Shown here in pieces: positions 1-9,836 of a DNA stretch of 41,078 bases. The translations under genes and the position numbers were made by a program. Origin of the DNA: Deltaproteobacteria bacterium. Its GTDB lineage: Bacteria > Desulfobacterota > Desulfarculia > Adiutricales > Adiutricaceae. The stretch lies in contig JAISWW010000118.1 of the NCBI GenBank assembly GCA_031270705.1, positions 1-41,078 of the forward strand. The letters are read 5' to 3'. The first letter of the stretch is position 1; each line of letters begins with the position of its first letter. The notes under the pieces are model-generated. The model was not told the origin of the DNA, made no database searches, and worked only from the letters and a program-made list of their open reading frames with translations.

Positions 1-2
1 CG

Positions 3-323
3 GCTAAGATTCCCCCAAAAAACCTCGAGAGAGACGAGCTCGACGAGACTGAGGATGACGACTTAGAGTCTTCGCGACCAACTCTCCCCACTTTAAGACC
101 CCGGCTTAACGAGAAAGAATTGGCCGAGCATTTCAATAAAATACAAGCCCAACCAGCCTTTGTGGCTTTTAAAGAAGCCATTGGCGGGAGCTTACTGAAG
201 ATTGATCAACGGGCCAAACCCCTAAGCCCTATGCTTATTCCCGAGGCGGCTGAGGAACAAGAAGAAGACGAATTGGACGAATCCCAAGCCAAAGACGCCC
301 CGGCCGAGGAAGCTCCTGAATGA
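3..323 (+). CDS. dnaX: C-terminal fragment of DNA polymerase III subunit gamma/tau (5' truncated by window edge)
   Basis: Frame of the 120..323 ORF stays open back to base 3 (AKIPPKNLERDELDETEDDDLESS...). Acidic low-complexity tail located upstream of a YbaB-family gene; dnaX-ybaB is a classic neighbourhood. Identity inferred mainly from context. Confidence 0.5.
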   Translation, partial: AKIPPKNLERDELDETEDDDLESSRPTLPTLRPRLNEKELAEHFNKIQAQPAFVAFKEAIGGSLLKIDQRAKPLSPMLIPEAAEEQEEDELDESQAKDAPAEEAPE

Positions 324-820
324 GGCTAACCTATTATCCGCCTAGCCTGGTTTTTAAACGTTCTTGATGAGCTCTTATCGACTGAGATCTGGCGCGTCAT
401 GATAAAAGTTAAATATACTTTTCTTTAAACATAAATTATTTTTTCTTTTACAAACTTATTGACCGTCTATTAATATTTAACATAATAACTTTATACTTTT
501 ATTTTAATATAAATTTTATTTATTTTAGTAATAGTAAATTATTTTATAGTCTATATTTAAACGTTTGATAAAGAAATTCGATTCCCACCTGATTCTTATG
601 GGTCCAAAACCTAAAACCCGAGGCCGCCAACCTTCCGCCCACTTGTTTTTTTTGGCGATTTGACGCACTATATTTGGAACGGAACCATTTGTGGGCCTGA
701 CTAGTCGCCGTGACCCTCTAGCGGTTCTTGGCGGTTCCTGAGGCTAGCCAAAACAAGATATTGACCATCCCAAGAAATTGGCCTTAATAAGCCATAATAA
801 CATCCGGAGAGAGCTCTCGT

Positions 821-1150
821 ATGCCCGATGATACCTTAAACGACGGAGCCTTAGATTTGATTCAAAAGGCCAAAATCATCCGCGAGAAGATTTTAAAGGC
901 CCAAGAAAACGCTCACCAAAAAACCGCCACCGCCACGGTGGGCGGGGGCATGGTGACGGTGACGGCTAATGGCTTAAATCGCCTGGTTTCCATCGCTATT
1001 GACCCTGAGGTCATTAACCCCAATGATCCGGACATGTTAGGCGATCTGATCTTAGCCGCGGTTAACGAGGCTTTGTCGCAGATTCAGACCTTAATTCTCA
1101 AAGAGACAACCAATCTCACTACTGGTTTGGATCTTTCGGGCCTTTTCTAG
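821..1150 (+). CDS. ybaB: YbaB/EbfC family nucleoid-associated protein
   Basis: 109 aa; IQKAKIIREKILKAQENAHQKTATATVGGGMVTVTANGLNRLVSIAIDPEVINPNDPDMLGDLILAAVNEAL matches the YbaB family pattern. Confidence 0.93.
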   Translation: MPDDTLNDGALDLIQKAKIIREKILKAQENAHQKTATATVGGGMVTVTANGLNRLVSIAIDPEVINPNDPDMLGDLILAAVNEALSQIQTLILKETTNLTTGLDLSGLF

Positions 1151-1193
1151 ACCCAGGCCTTTTGGGGCTCAAAATTAAAGGGGCGTTAAAAAA

Positions 1194-2342
1194 TTGACTG
1201 AAAATTTAGACGCGAGCCCCCAGTCATTTGACCCAGCCAAATGCCTGGACAAAGTTGTCTCCGCTGATGATTGGGCCGTCTTTAATCGCTTGACTTCCGT
1301 GGAATTGACCGCCAAAGAAATCGCCGTGGCCTCGCGCCCCAGTCGCCAGGATTTTGAGGAAAAACGCGTTCTGGCTGTCCATTGGCACCCAGAGTGGATT
1401 CCTTTGGATCTTATTCATCAAAGAACGCGGGCGGCCTTTCCAGCGGCGGATGACTTTTTGTTTATCCCCACCCAGCACAACCAGCTCATGACCGTGGGCG
1501 ACTGGACTGGGGTGGAAGCCGACGCCTACGCTCCGGAATATGGCTTAAAGATCCAGCTCTTAATCCATTTTCGGAGTCGTAAGCTTCCCAAGGCCACGGC
1601 TCTTGCTAGCATGATGGAGAGAACCTTTCGCTACAGGGCTCTTCAGTTACTGGATATTCTAGATAAAATCATTAACCCGGACGAGGCTATCAAAAACGAG
1701 ATCAAAAAACAGGGTTTTTCCTCAGATTCGGTTAATTTGGCGCAAAATCTAGCCAAACGCCTTTGGGATATTATTGAAAAAGCCGATTTAGGCTCTTCGG
1801 AGCGAGCCGAGACCCTTAAAAACCGCTTATTGCCGGATTTTATGGCCATCCGCGGCCAAGAATATCCCCCCGCCCTTTTGGATCGAGCCATGGCCTTAAG
1901 CCGGCTCGTCAAAACCCAGGTCAAAAGGCGTTTGGCCCCTAGCCGCTTCCACGCCGTTCGCGATGTCATTGAGGAAGCTAGAGGCCTAGGAGCTGGGATA
2001 GTCATACCCCATCCGCCGCAGTTTTGGCCGGCTATTTTGGATAATTTGGACGTGGATGGTTGGGAAGTTTGGAACCCCTCGACCCCTAACCACACCATAT
2101 TTTTAATTGAGACCATGGCCGCCAAAAAGAAGGGCAAGAGGTCTCTTCTAGCTTTCATGGGCGACGATACCCATATGTCGTCCAAAATTCGGCCAGATCA
2201 AAAGTCTGAGGAAAAAAACAACTTAGACCGGGAGATTGGCTTCCAACCGCCCTGGCGGGATCTCCAGGTGATTAAGACTTTAAAAAAAGTCGGCCAAAGC
2301 CGGGACAGAACTATGGACGAGTACCGCGCCCGCTTGACCTAA
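1194..2342 (+). CDS. hypothetical protein (382 aa)
   Basis: Long ORF with TTG start, same strand and spacing as flanking genes; overlapping antisense ORFs are shorter. No family recognised. Confidence 0.8.
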   Translation: MTENLDASPQSFDPAKCLDKVVSADDWAVFNRLTSVELTAKEIAVASRPSRQDFEEKRVLAVHWHPEWIPLDLIHQRTRAAFPAADDFLFIPTQHNQLMTVGDWTGVEADAYAPEYGLKIQLLIHFRSRKLPKATALASMMERTFRYRALQLLDILDKIINPDEAIKNEIKKQGFSSDSVNLAQNLAKRLWDIIEKADLGSSERAETLKNRLLPDFMAIRGQEYPPALLDRAMALSRLVKTQVKRRLAPSRFHAVRDVIEEARGLGAGIVIPHPPQFWPAILDNLDVDGWEVWNPSTPNHTIFLIETMAAKKKGKRSLLAFMGDDTHMSSKIRPDQKSEEKNNLDREIGFQPPWRDLQVIKTLKKVGQSRDRTMDEYRARLT

Positions 2343-2359
2343 ACTGACTAAAACAAGGC

Positions 2360-2737
2360 GTGGGAAGACACCTTATAATTCAGTCCAGCCCGGGGCCTTT
2401 AATGAGAAAAAGCCGTTTTCAATTTAACCTAGTGACCGATCCCCTTGACGTGTCTCGGTATTTGGAGTCCTTAATCCAGGGCTTTCGCGATCGGGAAATA
2501 CTTTTTTCCGACCAAAATCACCAGCTTGTTTTAAGGCCAGCCGAGATCCTGGAATTGTCTCTGGAAACCTCTCGTCGCAAGGGCCGCGTTAATTTTTCCA
2601 TGTCTTTTAGCTGGGCCGAGTCCGTGGCCCATAAACAGCAGACCTTGGACTTCGATACGCCCCCAACTTCTCCCGCCGCCCAACCAGAGCCTAGCCCCGA
2701 GGAATCAGAAAGCGACCCTCAAGATGCCCCAGTTTGA
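2360..2737 (+). CDS. amphi-Trp domain-like protein
   Basis: 125 aa; FRDREILFSDQNHQLVLRPAEILELSLETSRRKGRVNFSMSFSWAE resembles the short amphi-Trp domain (TIGR04354-like). Overlaps the next gene by 14 bp. Confidence 0.6.
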   Translation: MGRHLIIQSSPGPLMRKSRFQFNLVTDPLDVSRYLESLIQGFRDREILFSDQNHQLVLRPAEILELSLETSRRKGRVNFSMSFSWAESVAHKQQTLDFDTPPTSPAAQPEPSPEESESDPQDAPV

Positions 2738-4445
2738 GGATATCAAAGACGGAATCAAGCTTCTAACCGGCGAAGTTCTCCAAGCGGCCAGAGAAGCCCA
2801 AGACATCCTCCATAAAAAAGACCCTTACAAAAGCCGGGGCCTTTATAACCGGGTCGCTTACATCACCACCCAGGTGGCTCTGCTCCAAAAAGAAACCTTA
2901 GATCAAGTCTTTTCCAAGACTGGGCCAACCAAGGACAGCCTTTTTTTGCAAGCCATGTCCTCCATCGCCTCTCGCTTGGATCGCGTGGCCGATCTCCTTT
3001 TGAACCTCGATGGCCAGGCTCGATACCTCTCGGATGTGGGCTTTTTAAATAGTTACGAGTTGGATGATTTTTTCTTGGAGATTTTCCATGGCTTAGGCCT
3101 AATCCACCCCGCCATTCAGCGCCGCGACGTCAGCTTGGCCGTAAAACTCGGCCAAGTGGAAGAAAGGCTCGACGCCCTCTACGCTGATCGTTTCGCCCGG
3201 CTCATAAAAGAATTCGCTTCCCCGACCAACCCCGAAAATCTGGTCACGACCCTTATGATCATCCATTATCTGGAGCGCACAGGCGATATGCTTTTGGAGA
3301 TCGGGGAAAAGATCATCTATTTCATTATGGGGGAAAACATTAAGCTTGAGCAGTTTAAAGCCTTGGGCGCGGGCCTAAAAGCCACTGGCCAAAACCTTGA
3401 GCCCGGACGCTTGGATTTTCGCTCCATCTGGGGTGGGCGCTCGGGTTGTCGGATTGGGGTCGTGGGCTCGCAGGAAGGCGAACAACCGGTTCTTTTTAAA
3501 CATGGCCCAGCTTTTAAGCTGACCATGGAAAGAGAAAACCTGGAGCGCTGGGCTCTCTTAAGACCCGGCTTAACGCCGGAGGTCAAAGCCTTTGTGCCTC
3601 GTCGAGGCGGCCAAGAGGCGGCTTTGATTTTGGAATTTATCCCTAGCCGCACTCTGCAGGCTTTCTTTCTGGAAAATACTCATCTGGACGCTTTAAAAGG
3701 CTTAAAAATCGCCATGGAGACCATGATAAGCCTATGGCGCTCCACGAAAGAGGACAAACCCGCCAAAGCCGAGTTTAGTCGCCAAGCCGAAAGCCGTTTG
3801 TCGGAAGCCACGACCCTCTACCCCAACTTAATGAGTCAATTTGGCTACCTGGGCCAATTAAAGATCCCACCTTTGGAAAAGCTTTTGAGCCAGGCTAAAG
3901 CTTTTGAAGCGACTCTCGAGGCTCCCTTTACCGCTCGCGTCCATGGGGACTTTAACCTTTCCAACCTTCTCTATAACCCCACTACTGGCCGCTTGCGTCT
4001 TATTGACATGTACCGGAGCCGGGAATCGGATTATATCCAAGACATCTCCGTTATGCTGGTCTCCATCATTCGGTTACCGGTCTTTGGCTTTGCCAAACGT
4101 TGGCAACTGACCCAAGCCGCTTTGGAGGCCGCTCGCTTAGCCGATCAATTCGCCCAAGAAATGAACGACGCCACCTATGAGGCCCGCTTGGCTTTTGGCC
4201 TGGCTCGCTCTTTTGTGACTAGCGCTCGCTTTATCATGAAAGAAAAATTGGCTTCTTTATTTGTGGCCCGGGCTCGCTATCTCTGGGAAAAACTCATTGA
4301 TCATGGCCAAAAAAGCCTTGACTGGGCTGACTTTAGGTTTAGCCGAGAAATCTTGGACGTCCCAACCGATGAGGGATCGACCGCGAAGATCAATCCCGAG
4401 CGTCGCGATAATAGGGTCAATGAGTCCTCTAACGAGAGAGCCTAA
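2724..4445 (+). CDS. fusion of PhoU-like helical domain and aminoglycoside phosphotransferase (APH)-like kinase domain
   Basis: N-terminal PhoU-like helices (RLDRVADLLLNLDGQ...YLERTGDMLLEIGEKIIYFIMGE); C-terminal kinase motifs VHGDFNLSNLLYN (HGDxxxxN) and LRLIDMYRSRESDYIQDIS. Confidence 0.75.
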   Translation: MPQFEDIKDGIKLLTGEVLQAAREAQDILHKKDPYKSRGLYNRVAYITTQVALLQKETLDQVFSKTGPTKDSLFLQAMSSIASRLDRVADLLLNLDGQARYLSDVGFLNSYELDDFFLEIFHGLGLIHPAIQRRDVSLAVKLGQVEERLDALYADRFARLIKEFASPTNPENLVTTLMIIHYLERTGDMLLEIGEKIIYFIMGENIKLEQFKALGAGLKATGQNLEPGRLDFRSIWGGRSGCRIGVVGSQEGEQPVLFKHGPAFKLTMERENLERWALLRPGLTPEVKAFVPRRGGQEAALILEFIPSRTLQAFFLENTHLDALKGLKIAMETMISLWRSTKEDKPAKAEFSRQAESRLSEATTLYPNLMSQFGYLGQLKIPPLEKLLSQAKAFEATLEAPFTARVHGDFNLSNLLYNPTTGRLRLIDMYRSRESDYIQDISVMLVSIIRLPVFGFAKRWQLTQAALEAARLADQFAQEMNDATYEARLAFGLARSFVTSARFIMKEKLASLFVARARYLWEKLIDHGQKSLDWADFRFSREILDVPTDEGSTAKINPERRDNRVNESSNERA

Positions 4446-4453
4446 AAAACAAT

Positions 4454-4491
4454 AAACCCCCAAAGAGCGGCATTCCGTCCTTTGGGGGTTT
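4454..4491. terminator. bidirectional intrinsic terminator between convergent genes
   Basis: Perfect 12-bp stem AAACCCCCAAAG (4454-4465) / CTTTGGGGGTTT (4480-4491) between the PhoU-APH gene (+) and ackA (-). Confidence 0.85.
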
Positions 4492-4531
4492 AAGTGAGGG
4501 GTAAAGCGGGGTTTAGGTTTAAGCTAGCCGC

Positions 4532-5734
4532 TTAGCCGACCAGTTTGGCCGTGGCCTCAGCGATGGCCAGCTCCTCATTGGTGGGAATGACATGGATCTT
4601 AATGGGGCTATCGTCGGTGGAGATAACCCGCGGCTCGGGGGAGCGAACGGAATTTTTGCTCGCGTCGAGCTTTAAGCCAATGCCCTCCAAACCAGCGACG
4701 ATGGCCGCCCGCATGGTGCTGGAGTTTTCGCCAGCCCCAGCGGTGAAGACTAAAATGTCCAACCCGCCCAGAACGGCCATGTAAGCCCCAATATATTTCT
4801 TCACGCGATAAGCGTAAACTTTTAAAGCCTGAGCGCAAAGCTTATTGCCTTTATCGGCCTCAGCCTCCACGTCCCGCAGATCCGAAGAGCCAATATTAGC
4901 TAGGCCCAAAATGCCGCTCTTCTTGTTCAGAAGGCTATCGGCTTCATCCGGGGTCAAGTTTTCCCACTTCATAATCTGGAAAATGGCCGAAGGATCCACG
5001 TCGCCGGAGCGAGTGCCCATGATGACGCCTTCCAAAGGCGTCACGCCCATGGAGGTGTCTTGGCACTGGCCATTTTTCACGGCGGCCAAAGAAGCCCCAT
5101 TGCCTAAGTGAGCGGTGATGATCTTGAGCTTATCCAAAGGCCGACCATCCAAAGCCGCCGCCGCCTTGGCCACATAAGCGTGGCTGGTGCCGTGGAAGCC
5201 GTAACGGCGGATGTGATTGTTTTCATAATACTTATAAGGGAGACCGTAAAGATAAGCCTCAGGCGGCATAGTGGCGTGGAAAGCGGTGTCAAAAACGCCC
5301 ACATTGGGCACGCCAGGCAAAACGGCCTCACAAGCCTCAATGCCCATTAAGTTATGGGGATTGTGGAGAGGAGCCAGAACCGCGCACTCCCGAACAATGT
5401 TTTTCGCCTCGGCGTTTAAGAGGATAGGCTCTTGGATCTTTTCCATGCCCTGGACGATCCGGTGACCGATGGCCTTAATGTCGGACAGGCTTTTTAAAAC
5501 CCCGACCTTGGAGTCCAAAAGGCGCTCGGATATAATTTTGACGGCGTCCTGGGGATTTTTCACCGGAACTTCGCCCTTGACCTCTTCGCCACGGTGGTTG
5601 GCGTACTTCATCGTGGTGCCTTCGATGCCAATGCGCTCGATGAGGCCCGAGGCCAAAACCTTTTTCTGGTTGGCCATGTCAAAAATGGTGAACTTAACGG
5701 AAGAGCTACCGGCGTTGATAACTAAGATAACCAT
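4532..5734 (-). CDS. ackA: acetate kinase
   Basis: 400 aa; MVILVINAGSSSVKFTIFD, FDTAFHATMPPEAYLYGLPY, RRYGFHGTSHAYV, HLGNGASLAA, FTAGAGENS. Confidence 0.98.
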   Translation of the reverse strand: MVILVINAGSSSVKFTIFDMANQKKVLASGLIERIGIEGTTMKYANHRGEEVKGEVPVKNPQDAVKIISERLLDSKVGVLKSLSDIKAIGHRIVQGMEKIQEPILLNAEAKNIVRECAVLAPLHNPHNLMGIEACEAVLPGVPNVGVFDTAFHATMPPEAYLYGLPYKYYENNHIRRYGFHGTSHAYVAKAAAALDGRPLDKLKIITAHLGNGASLAAVKNGQCQDTSMGVTPLEGVIMGTRSGDVDPSAIFQIMKWENLTPDEADSLLNKKSGILGLANIGSSDLRDVEAEADKGNKLCAQALKVYAYRVKKYIGAYMAVLGGLDILVFTAGAGENSSTMRAAIVAGLEGIGLKLDASKNSVRSPEPRVISTDDSPIKIHVIPTNEELAIAEATAKLVG

Positions 5735-6407
5735 ACCTACCTCGCTTGGAGAATTTTAAAACCGGACGCGAACAAAAATAAAAGGCCAATAACTGGGCCA
5801 ATGAGCCCTTGACCGAGAGTAAAGTCACAGGATCTGGAAATATTAGCCTCTTTCCCCGGCCCGGTCAAGATTTTTTTCCGCCCTAACGGGCCACCTGGCC
5901 GAGGATTTCGTAAGCGCGCCCAAAAACGGTTTCTGGCCAAAGGCGATTATGAGGATCAGAGCATCTTTTATCTTAAAAACGGAAAAATATACGTTCTAAT
6001 ATGTCCAAAAAATTAATTACTAATTTTTTCCAGCTTAAAATTTAAGAAACTTTATTTTTTAAAATTTTTATAACTAATATCTTATTATTATATTTGACTA
6101 GTTTTTAAAATTTAAGTTTTTAGGCTTTTATAATAAATTTAGGCTCAGTTAGCTTATCTGTTCTATTTTTCGCGATGGCCCATAAGACCCGAAAATTACG
6201 CCGCCATTACGACAACTTGACCCGATAATATTAATTGTTTTATGCTATAATTTTGTTCCTTTGACGAATATTTTTTATTATCCTGACCAGTCTTTAAACG
6301 TTTAGGCGCTTGACACTTAGCGATAACGATTGGCTTTTCGATTCCCTTCATTCCCGCGAGGAACCGGTCGTTTTTTATGACCCCGGTCGACTTATTCATG
6401 AGGCCAC

Positions 6408-6989
6408 ATGTCCGAGATTATCCGTTGCCCTTGGGCCGAATCCGACCCTTTGAGCCAAAAATACCATGACGTCCAGTGGGGCGTCCCTTGTCACGACGAT
6501 CGGGAGCTTTTTAAAATGCTGATTTTGGAAGGCAAGCAAGCGGGCCTAGCCTGGATCACCATTTTACGGAAAATTGACACCCTAACCAAAGCTTTCAACA
6601 ATTTTAATCCCGAAAGGATCGCTAAATACAACCAGAAAAAAATTGACAGCCTTCTCTTAGATCCTGGCGTTATCCGCAATCGCCTCAAAGTGATGGCCGT
6701 GGTGGCCAACGCTAGAGCCTACCTGGAACTCCGGGCCAAAGACTCCTCGTTGGACAATTTTTTTTGGGCTTACGTTGACGGGGAGCCCATTGTCAACAAT
6801 TGGCAATCCATGAACGAAATGCCAGTCAACTCGCCCCTTTCGGATAAAATTAGCCGGGATCTGAAAAAACTGGGCTTTAAGTTCGTTGGCTCCACCATCG
6901 TCTACTCTTTCCTCCAAGCCGTGGGGGTGATCAACGACCACCTGGTCTCTTGCCATTTCAAAAATGGCCGGCCCCGCTCAAGCAAATAA
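6408..6989 (+). CDS. tag: DNA-3-methyladenine glycosylase I
   Basis: 193 aa; RCPWAESDPLSQKYHDVQWGVPCHDDRELFKMLILEGKQAGLAWITILRK, diagnostic of Tag. Confidence 0.97.
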   Translation: MSEIIRCPWAESDPLSQKYHDVQWGVPCHDDRELFKMLILEGKQAGLAWITILRKIDTLTKAFNNFNPERIAKYNQKKIDSLLLDPGVIRNRLKVMAVVANARAYLELRAKDSSLDNFFWAYVDGEPIVNNWQSMNEMPVNSPLSDKISRDLKKLGFKFVGSTIVYSFLQAVGVINDHLVSCHFKNGRPRSSK

Positions 6990-7046
6990 GGCCAAATAAA
7001 ACCTTGATAATCCGGGGTTTTCGGATAGCTCTAGGCGCTAAGAATT

Positions 7047-7076
7047 AAAAAATCGGGCCATAAGACCCGATTTTTT
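7047..7076. terminator. bidirectional intrinsic terminator
   Basis: AAAAAATCGGG CCATAAGA CCCGATTTTTT between convergent tag and cstA. Confidence 0.85.
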
Positions 7077-7113
7077 GTTTAGCGGTTGATTTTTGGGGCT
7101 TTAGCCCCAAAAA

Positions 7114-8601
7114 TCACTCAGTCGGTGATTTGGCGAGAGGCGCGAAGTCCAGCTCCAATTTTATTTTTTGCCGAAAATCGCTTAAACGAGTCAAAAAGAT
7201 AATTAAGCACAAAGCCGCGAAGACGAGACCAATGGTGACCGAGATATTGTGCTTCAGAGCGAAGCCCTCAGGGGCCACGCAAATATAGGCGCTAACCGTG
7301 GCGGTCATAAAGGTGGCCGGCAAGGTCAAGAACCAATGCGCGCTACCCCTTCTAACCACATACGCGGCTCCAGCCCAGAGCATGACTGTGGCCAGAGTTT
7401 GATTGGACCAGCTGAAATAGCGCCAAATAACGCTAAAATCCACGGTACAAAGATAGACGCCAATGAGAAACAGGGGAATAGCGATGAACAAGCGATTTTT
7501 AACTTTATTCTGAGTCAGGCCCACCATGTCGCTCACTATAAGCCTGGCCGCCCGAAAAGCCGTGTCGCCCGAGGTAATGGGGAGGATGACCACGCCTAAG
7601 ATGGCCAGAATCCCGCCAAATTTGCCCAACAAAGCTAAAGAGACTTCGTTGACCACCGCGGCGGGACTGCCCCCAGCCGCTAAGGCTTGTTTTAAAGCTT
7701 GCGGGCTTTCATAAAAAGTCATGCCAGCCGTGGCCCAGACTAGGGCGATAATCCCCTCGGCGATCATGGCTCCGTAAAATATCAGCCGACCATTTTTTTC
7801 ATTGACCAAACACCTGGCCATCATCGGCGACTGCGTGGCGTGGAAACCCGACAAAGCCCCGCAAGCGATGGTAATGAACATCAAAGGCCACATCGGCAAG
7901 CCATCGGGGTGGACGTTGGCCAAAACGCTTCGACCTTCCTGAATGGCCCAATTATAGAAGTTATAGCCCTTAAAAATTAGGCCGCAAGAGATGCTAACGG
8001 CCATAATCAGCAAAACCGCCGCGAAAATCGGGTAAAATTTAGCGATAATAACGTCAATAGGCAGAATAGTGGCGAAAAAATAGTAAAGAAAAATCAGGAC
8101 CAGCCAGAAAGTCACATTGGCCCAAGCGGGCGTTAAGTTCGCTAACATGCTGGCGGGAGCGGAGACGAAAACCACGCCCACCAAGACTAAAAGCAATAAA
8201 GAGAAAAATCTCATAAAGTATTTAAGATACTTGCCTAAAGTCTGGCCAACCACCTCGGGCACGGAAGTTCCATTATAACGCAGGCTAATCATGCCAGAAA
8301 AATAATCGTGCACCCCGCCAGCCAAAATAGAGCCAAAAACGATCCATAAGAGAGCCGAGGGCCCATAAAGAGCGCCCATAATGGGCCCAAAAACCGGTCC
8401 GACTCCGGCGATGTTCAACAACTGGATCATGAAGATTTTCCAGGTTGGCAAGGGCACGTAATCAACGCCATCGGTTAAAGCGCTAGCTGGGGTTACGCGG
8501 TTGGGATTGGGGATAAATAGTTTTTCGGCGATCTTCCCGTAAACCACATACCCGAGTATTAAAACGACTACTGAAAGAAAAAAATAGCCGACAGTTGGCA
8601 T
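7114..8601 (-). CDS. cstA: carbon starvation protein A (CstA family, short form)
   Basis: 495 aa polytopic; GVGPVFGPIMGALYGP, GGVHDYFSGMISLRYNGTSVPE, FHATQSPMMARC, TSGDTAFRAARLIVSD motifs of CstA. Confidence 0.95.
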   Translation of the reverse strand: MPTVGYFFLSVVVLILGYVVYGKIAEKLFIPNPNRVTPASALTDGVDYVPLPTWKIFMIQLLNIAGVGPVFGPIMGALYGPSALLWIVFGSILAGGVHDYFSGMISLRYNGTSVPEVVGQTLGKYLKYFMRFFSLLLLVLVGVVFVSAPASMLANLTPAWANVTFWLVLIFLYYFFATILPIDVIIAKFYPIFAAVLLIMAVSISCGLIFKGYNFYNWAIQEGRSVLANVHPDGLPMWPLMFITIACGALSGFHATQSPMMARCLVNEKNGRLIFYGAMIAEGIIALVWATAGMTFYESPQALKQALAAGGSPAAVVNEVSLALLGKFGGILAILGVVILPITSGDTAFRAARLIVSDMVGLTQNKVKNRLFIAIPLFLIGVYLCTVDFSVIWRYFSWSNQTLATVMLWAGAAYVVRRGSAHWFLTLPATFMTATVSAYICVAPEGFALKHNISVTIGLVFAALCLIIFLTRLSDFRQKIKLELDFAPLAKSPTE

Positions 8602-9341
8602 ATATATTCCCCTTTTACGATAAGAGAAAAATGAATAACTGAGGAAATTTAAAACTTGTTAAGAGATCCAACTGGTTACAAAATTAAAATAAAAATATAA
8701 ACCAGTCTCAGGAAATAACAGCCCAAAATATTACGGCCATTAAGGAAGAAATGTCTCGAGTTAAGCCAGCTAAGAAATCCCAAAGCGGCTTCGAGCCTGG
8801 ATTCGCTCAATCCCTGGGCTTATTTATTTTACATTAAAAATAAATATTTTAACAGTCCAAGTTATGCTCACAGGCTGGCCAGTCCCCGCCTTTGGTTAAG
8901 AAATATATATTCATAGACATTGACTATCAAAAGGCAGGCCGCTAAGATATAATTTTAACATCAATAACATAATTTAATCAAAAATATTTTTAAAGTTAAA
9001 AAAATCATCTATTAAAATTTAGGCGGCGTATATTTTCGATTTTGGGCCAAAGAGGGTCTTGAATCGACCGAAGGCCGCGCTTAAAGGGCTTAGGCTCGCC
9101 TTGGTCAGCGGGCTCCAGAAGCGTGGATCCGCCCAAAAAAGTTGTGGGGCGGGGCGGGCCAAGTTGGATCCGCTTTCAAGGAGCTAGCCAAAAGGAGCTA
9201 GCGGACGCGTGTCCCATGAGAGGCCTTGAGTCTAGCGTTAGATTTATGGACATAAAATAGTTAAAAATTTTAGTTCGTCATGTTTGATTTAAGACTATTC
9301 GTATTTTGAGGCTATCAAGGCCAAATTTTTTTCGACTAAGC

Positions 9342-9370
9342 TTGACAAACAAAACCAGTCACAGTAAATT
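9342..9370 (+). promoter_or_regulatory. sigma70-like promoter
   Basis: TTGACA (9342-9347), 17-bp spacer, TAAATT (9365-9370); no ORF follows on this strand. Confidence 0.65.
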
Positions 9371-9376
9371 AGAACT

Positions 9377-9437
9377 TGATTTCTTGTTCTTCCCCTTGAG
9401 TCGCCGGATTTAATCCCTAGAATCCGGCGATTTTTTT
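9377..9437 (+). ncRNA. candidate ~60-nt small RNA
   Basis: Lies between the 9342-9370 promoter and a terminator: TCGCCGGATT (9401-9410) / AATCCGGCGA (9421-9430) followed by T7. A small AGAAC/GTTCT pairing precedes it. The 5' end is a predicted position. Confidence 0.5.
9401..9437 (+). terminator. intrinsic terminator in intergenic DNA
   Basis: Perfect 10-bp stem, 10-nt loop, T7 tail. Confidence 0.85.
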
Positions 9438-9673
9438 ATCAAATTAAAATTAAATATTCATTTTTGTCATTTATTAAGCTACAAAAATTTATATTTATTA
9501 AACGAGCTTTTTGGCCAAATAACCAAACCTCTAGAGCTTATTTCTGGACAATCCCTAACGCTAATGAGGAAAAAATGAATTGAAAAGCCTTTTGATTTAG
9601 TTTGGACTCAGTTTATTGGGGTTAAGATCAGAGGGGAGGAAAAATTTAATCGCGGTTAAATGGGCCTTGACCA

Positions 9674-9708
9674 GCCCCTTGGTCGCGAGCTACGCGCGGC
9701 CAAGGGGC
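9674..9708. repeat. inverted repeat / hairpin
   Basis: GCCCCTTGG (9674-9682) and CCAAGGGGC (9700-9708), perfect 9-bp arms with CGCG/CGCG inner pairing. Confidence 0.6.
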
Positions 9709-9836
9709 GACAATCTCGGCCAAGACTGAAAGCCCAAGACTGAAAATTTAGATCTCGAGCGTAATATAGTCCAAAATCCATCAAAACCAATACTTTAGCG
9801 GGTATAAATATATAATTTTACTTATTTCCTCCGCGC

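Noticed and set aside
1643-2185. Minus-strand 180-aa ORF
   Set aside because: Antisense to a 382-aa gene in a consistent operon; composition looks like a reverse-frame artefact.
4845-5759. Several plus-strand ORFs of 64-96 aa inside ackA
   Set aside because: Antisense to acetate kinase, which is unambiguous.
7249-7714. Two plus-strand ORFs inside cstA
   Set aside because: Antisense to strongly recognisable CstA coding sequence.
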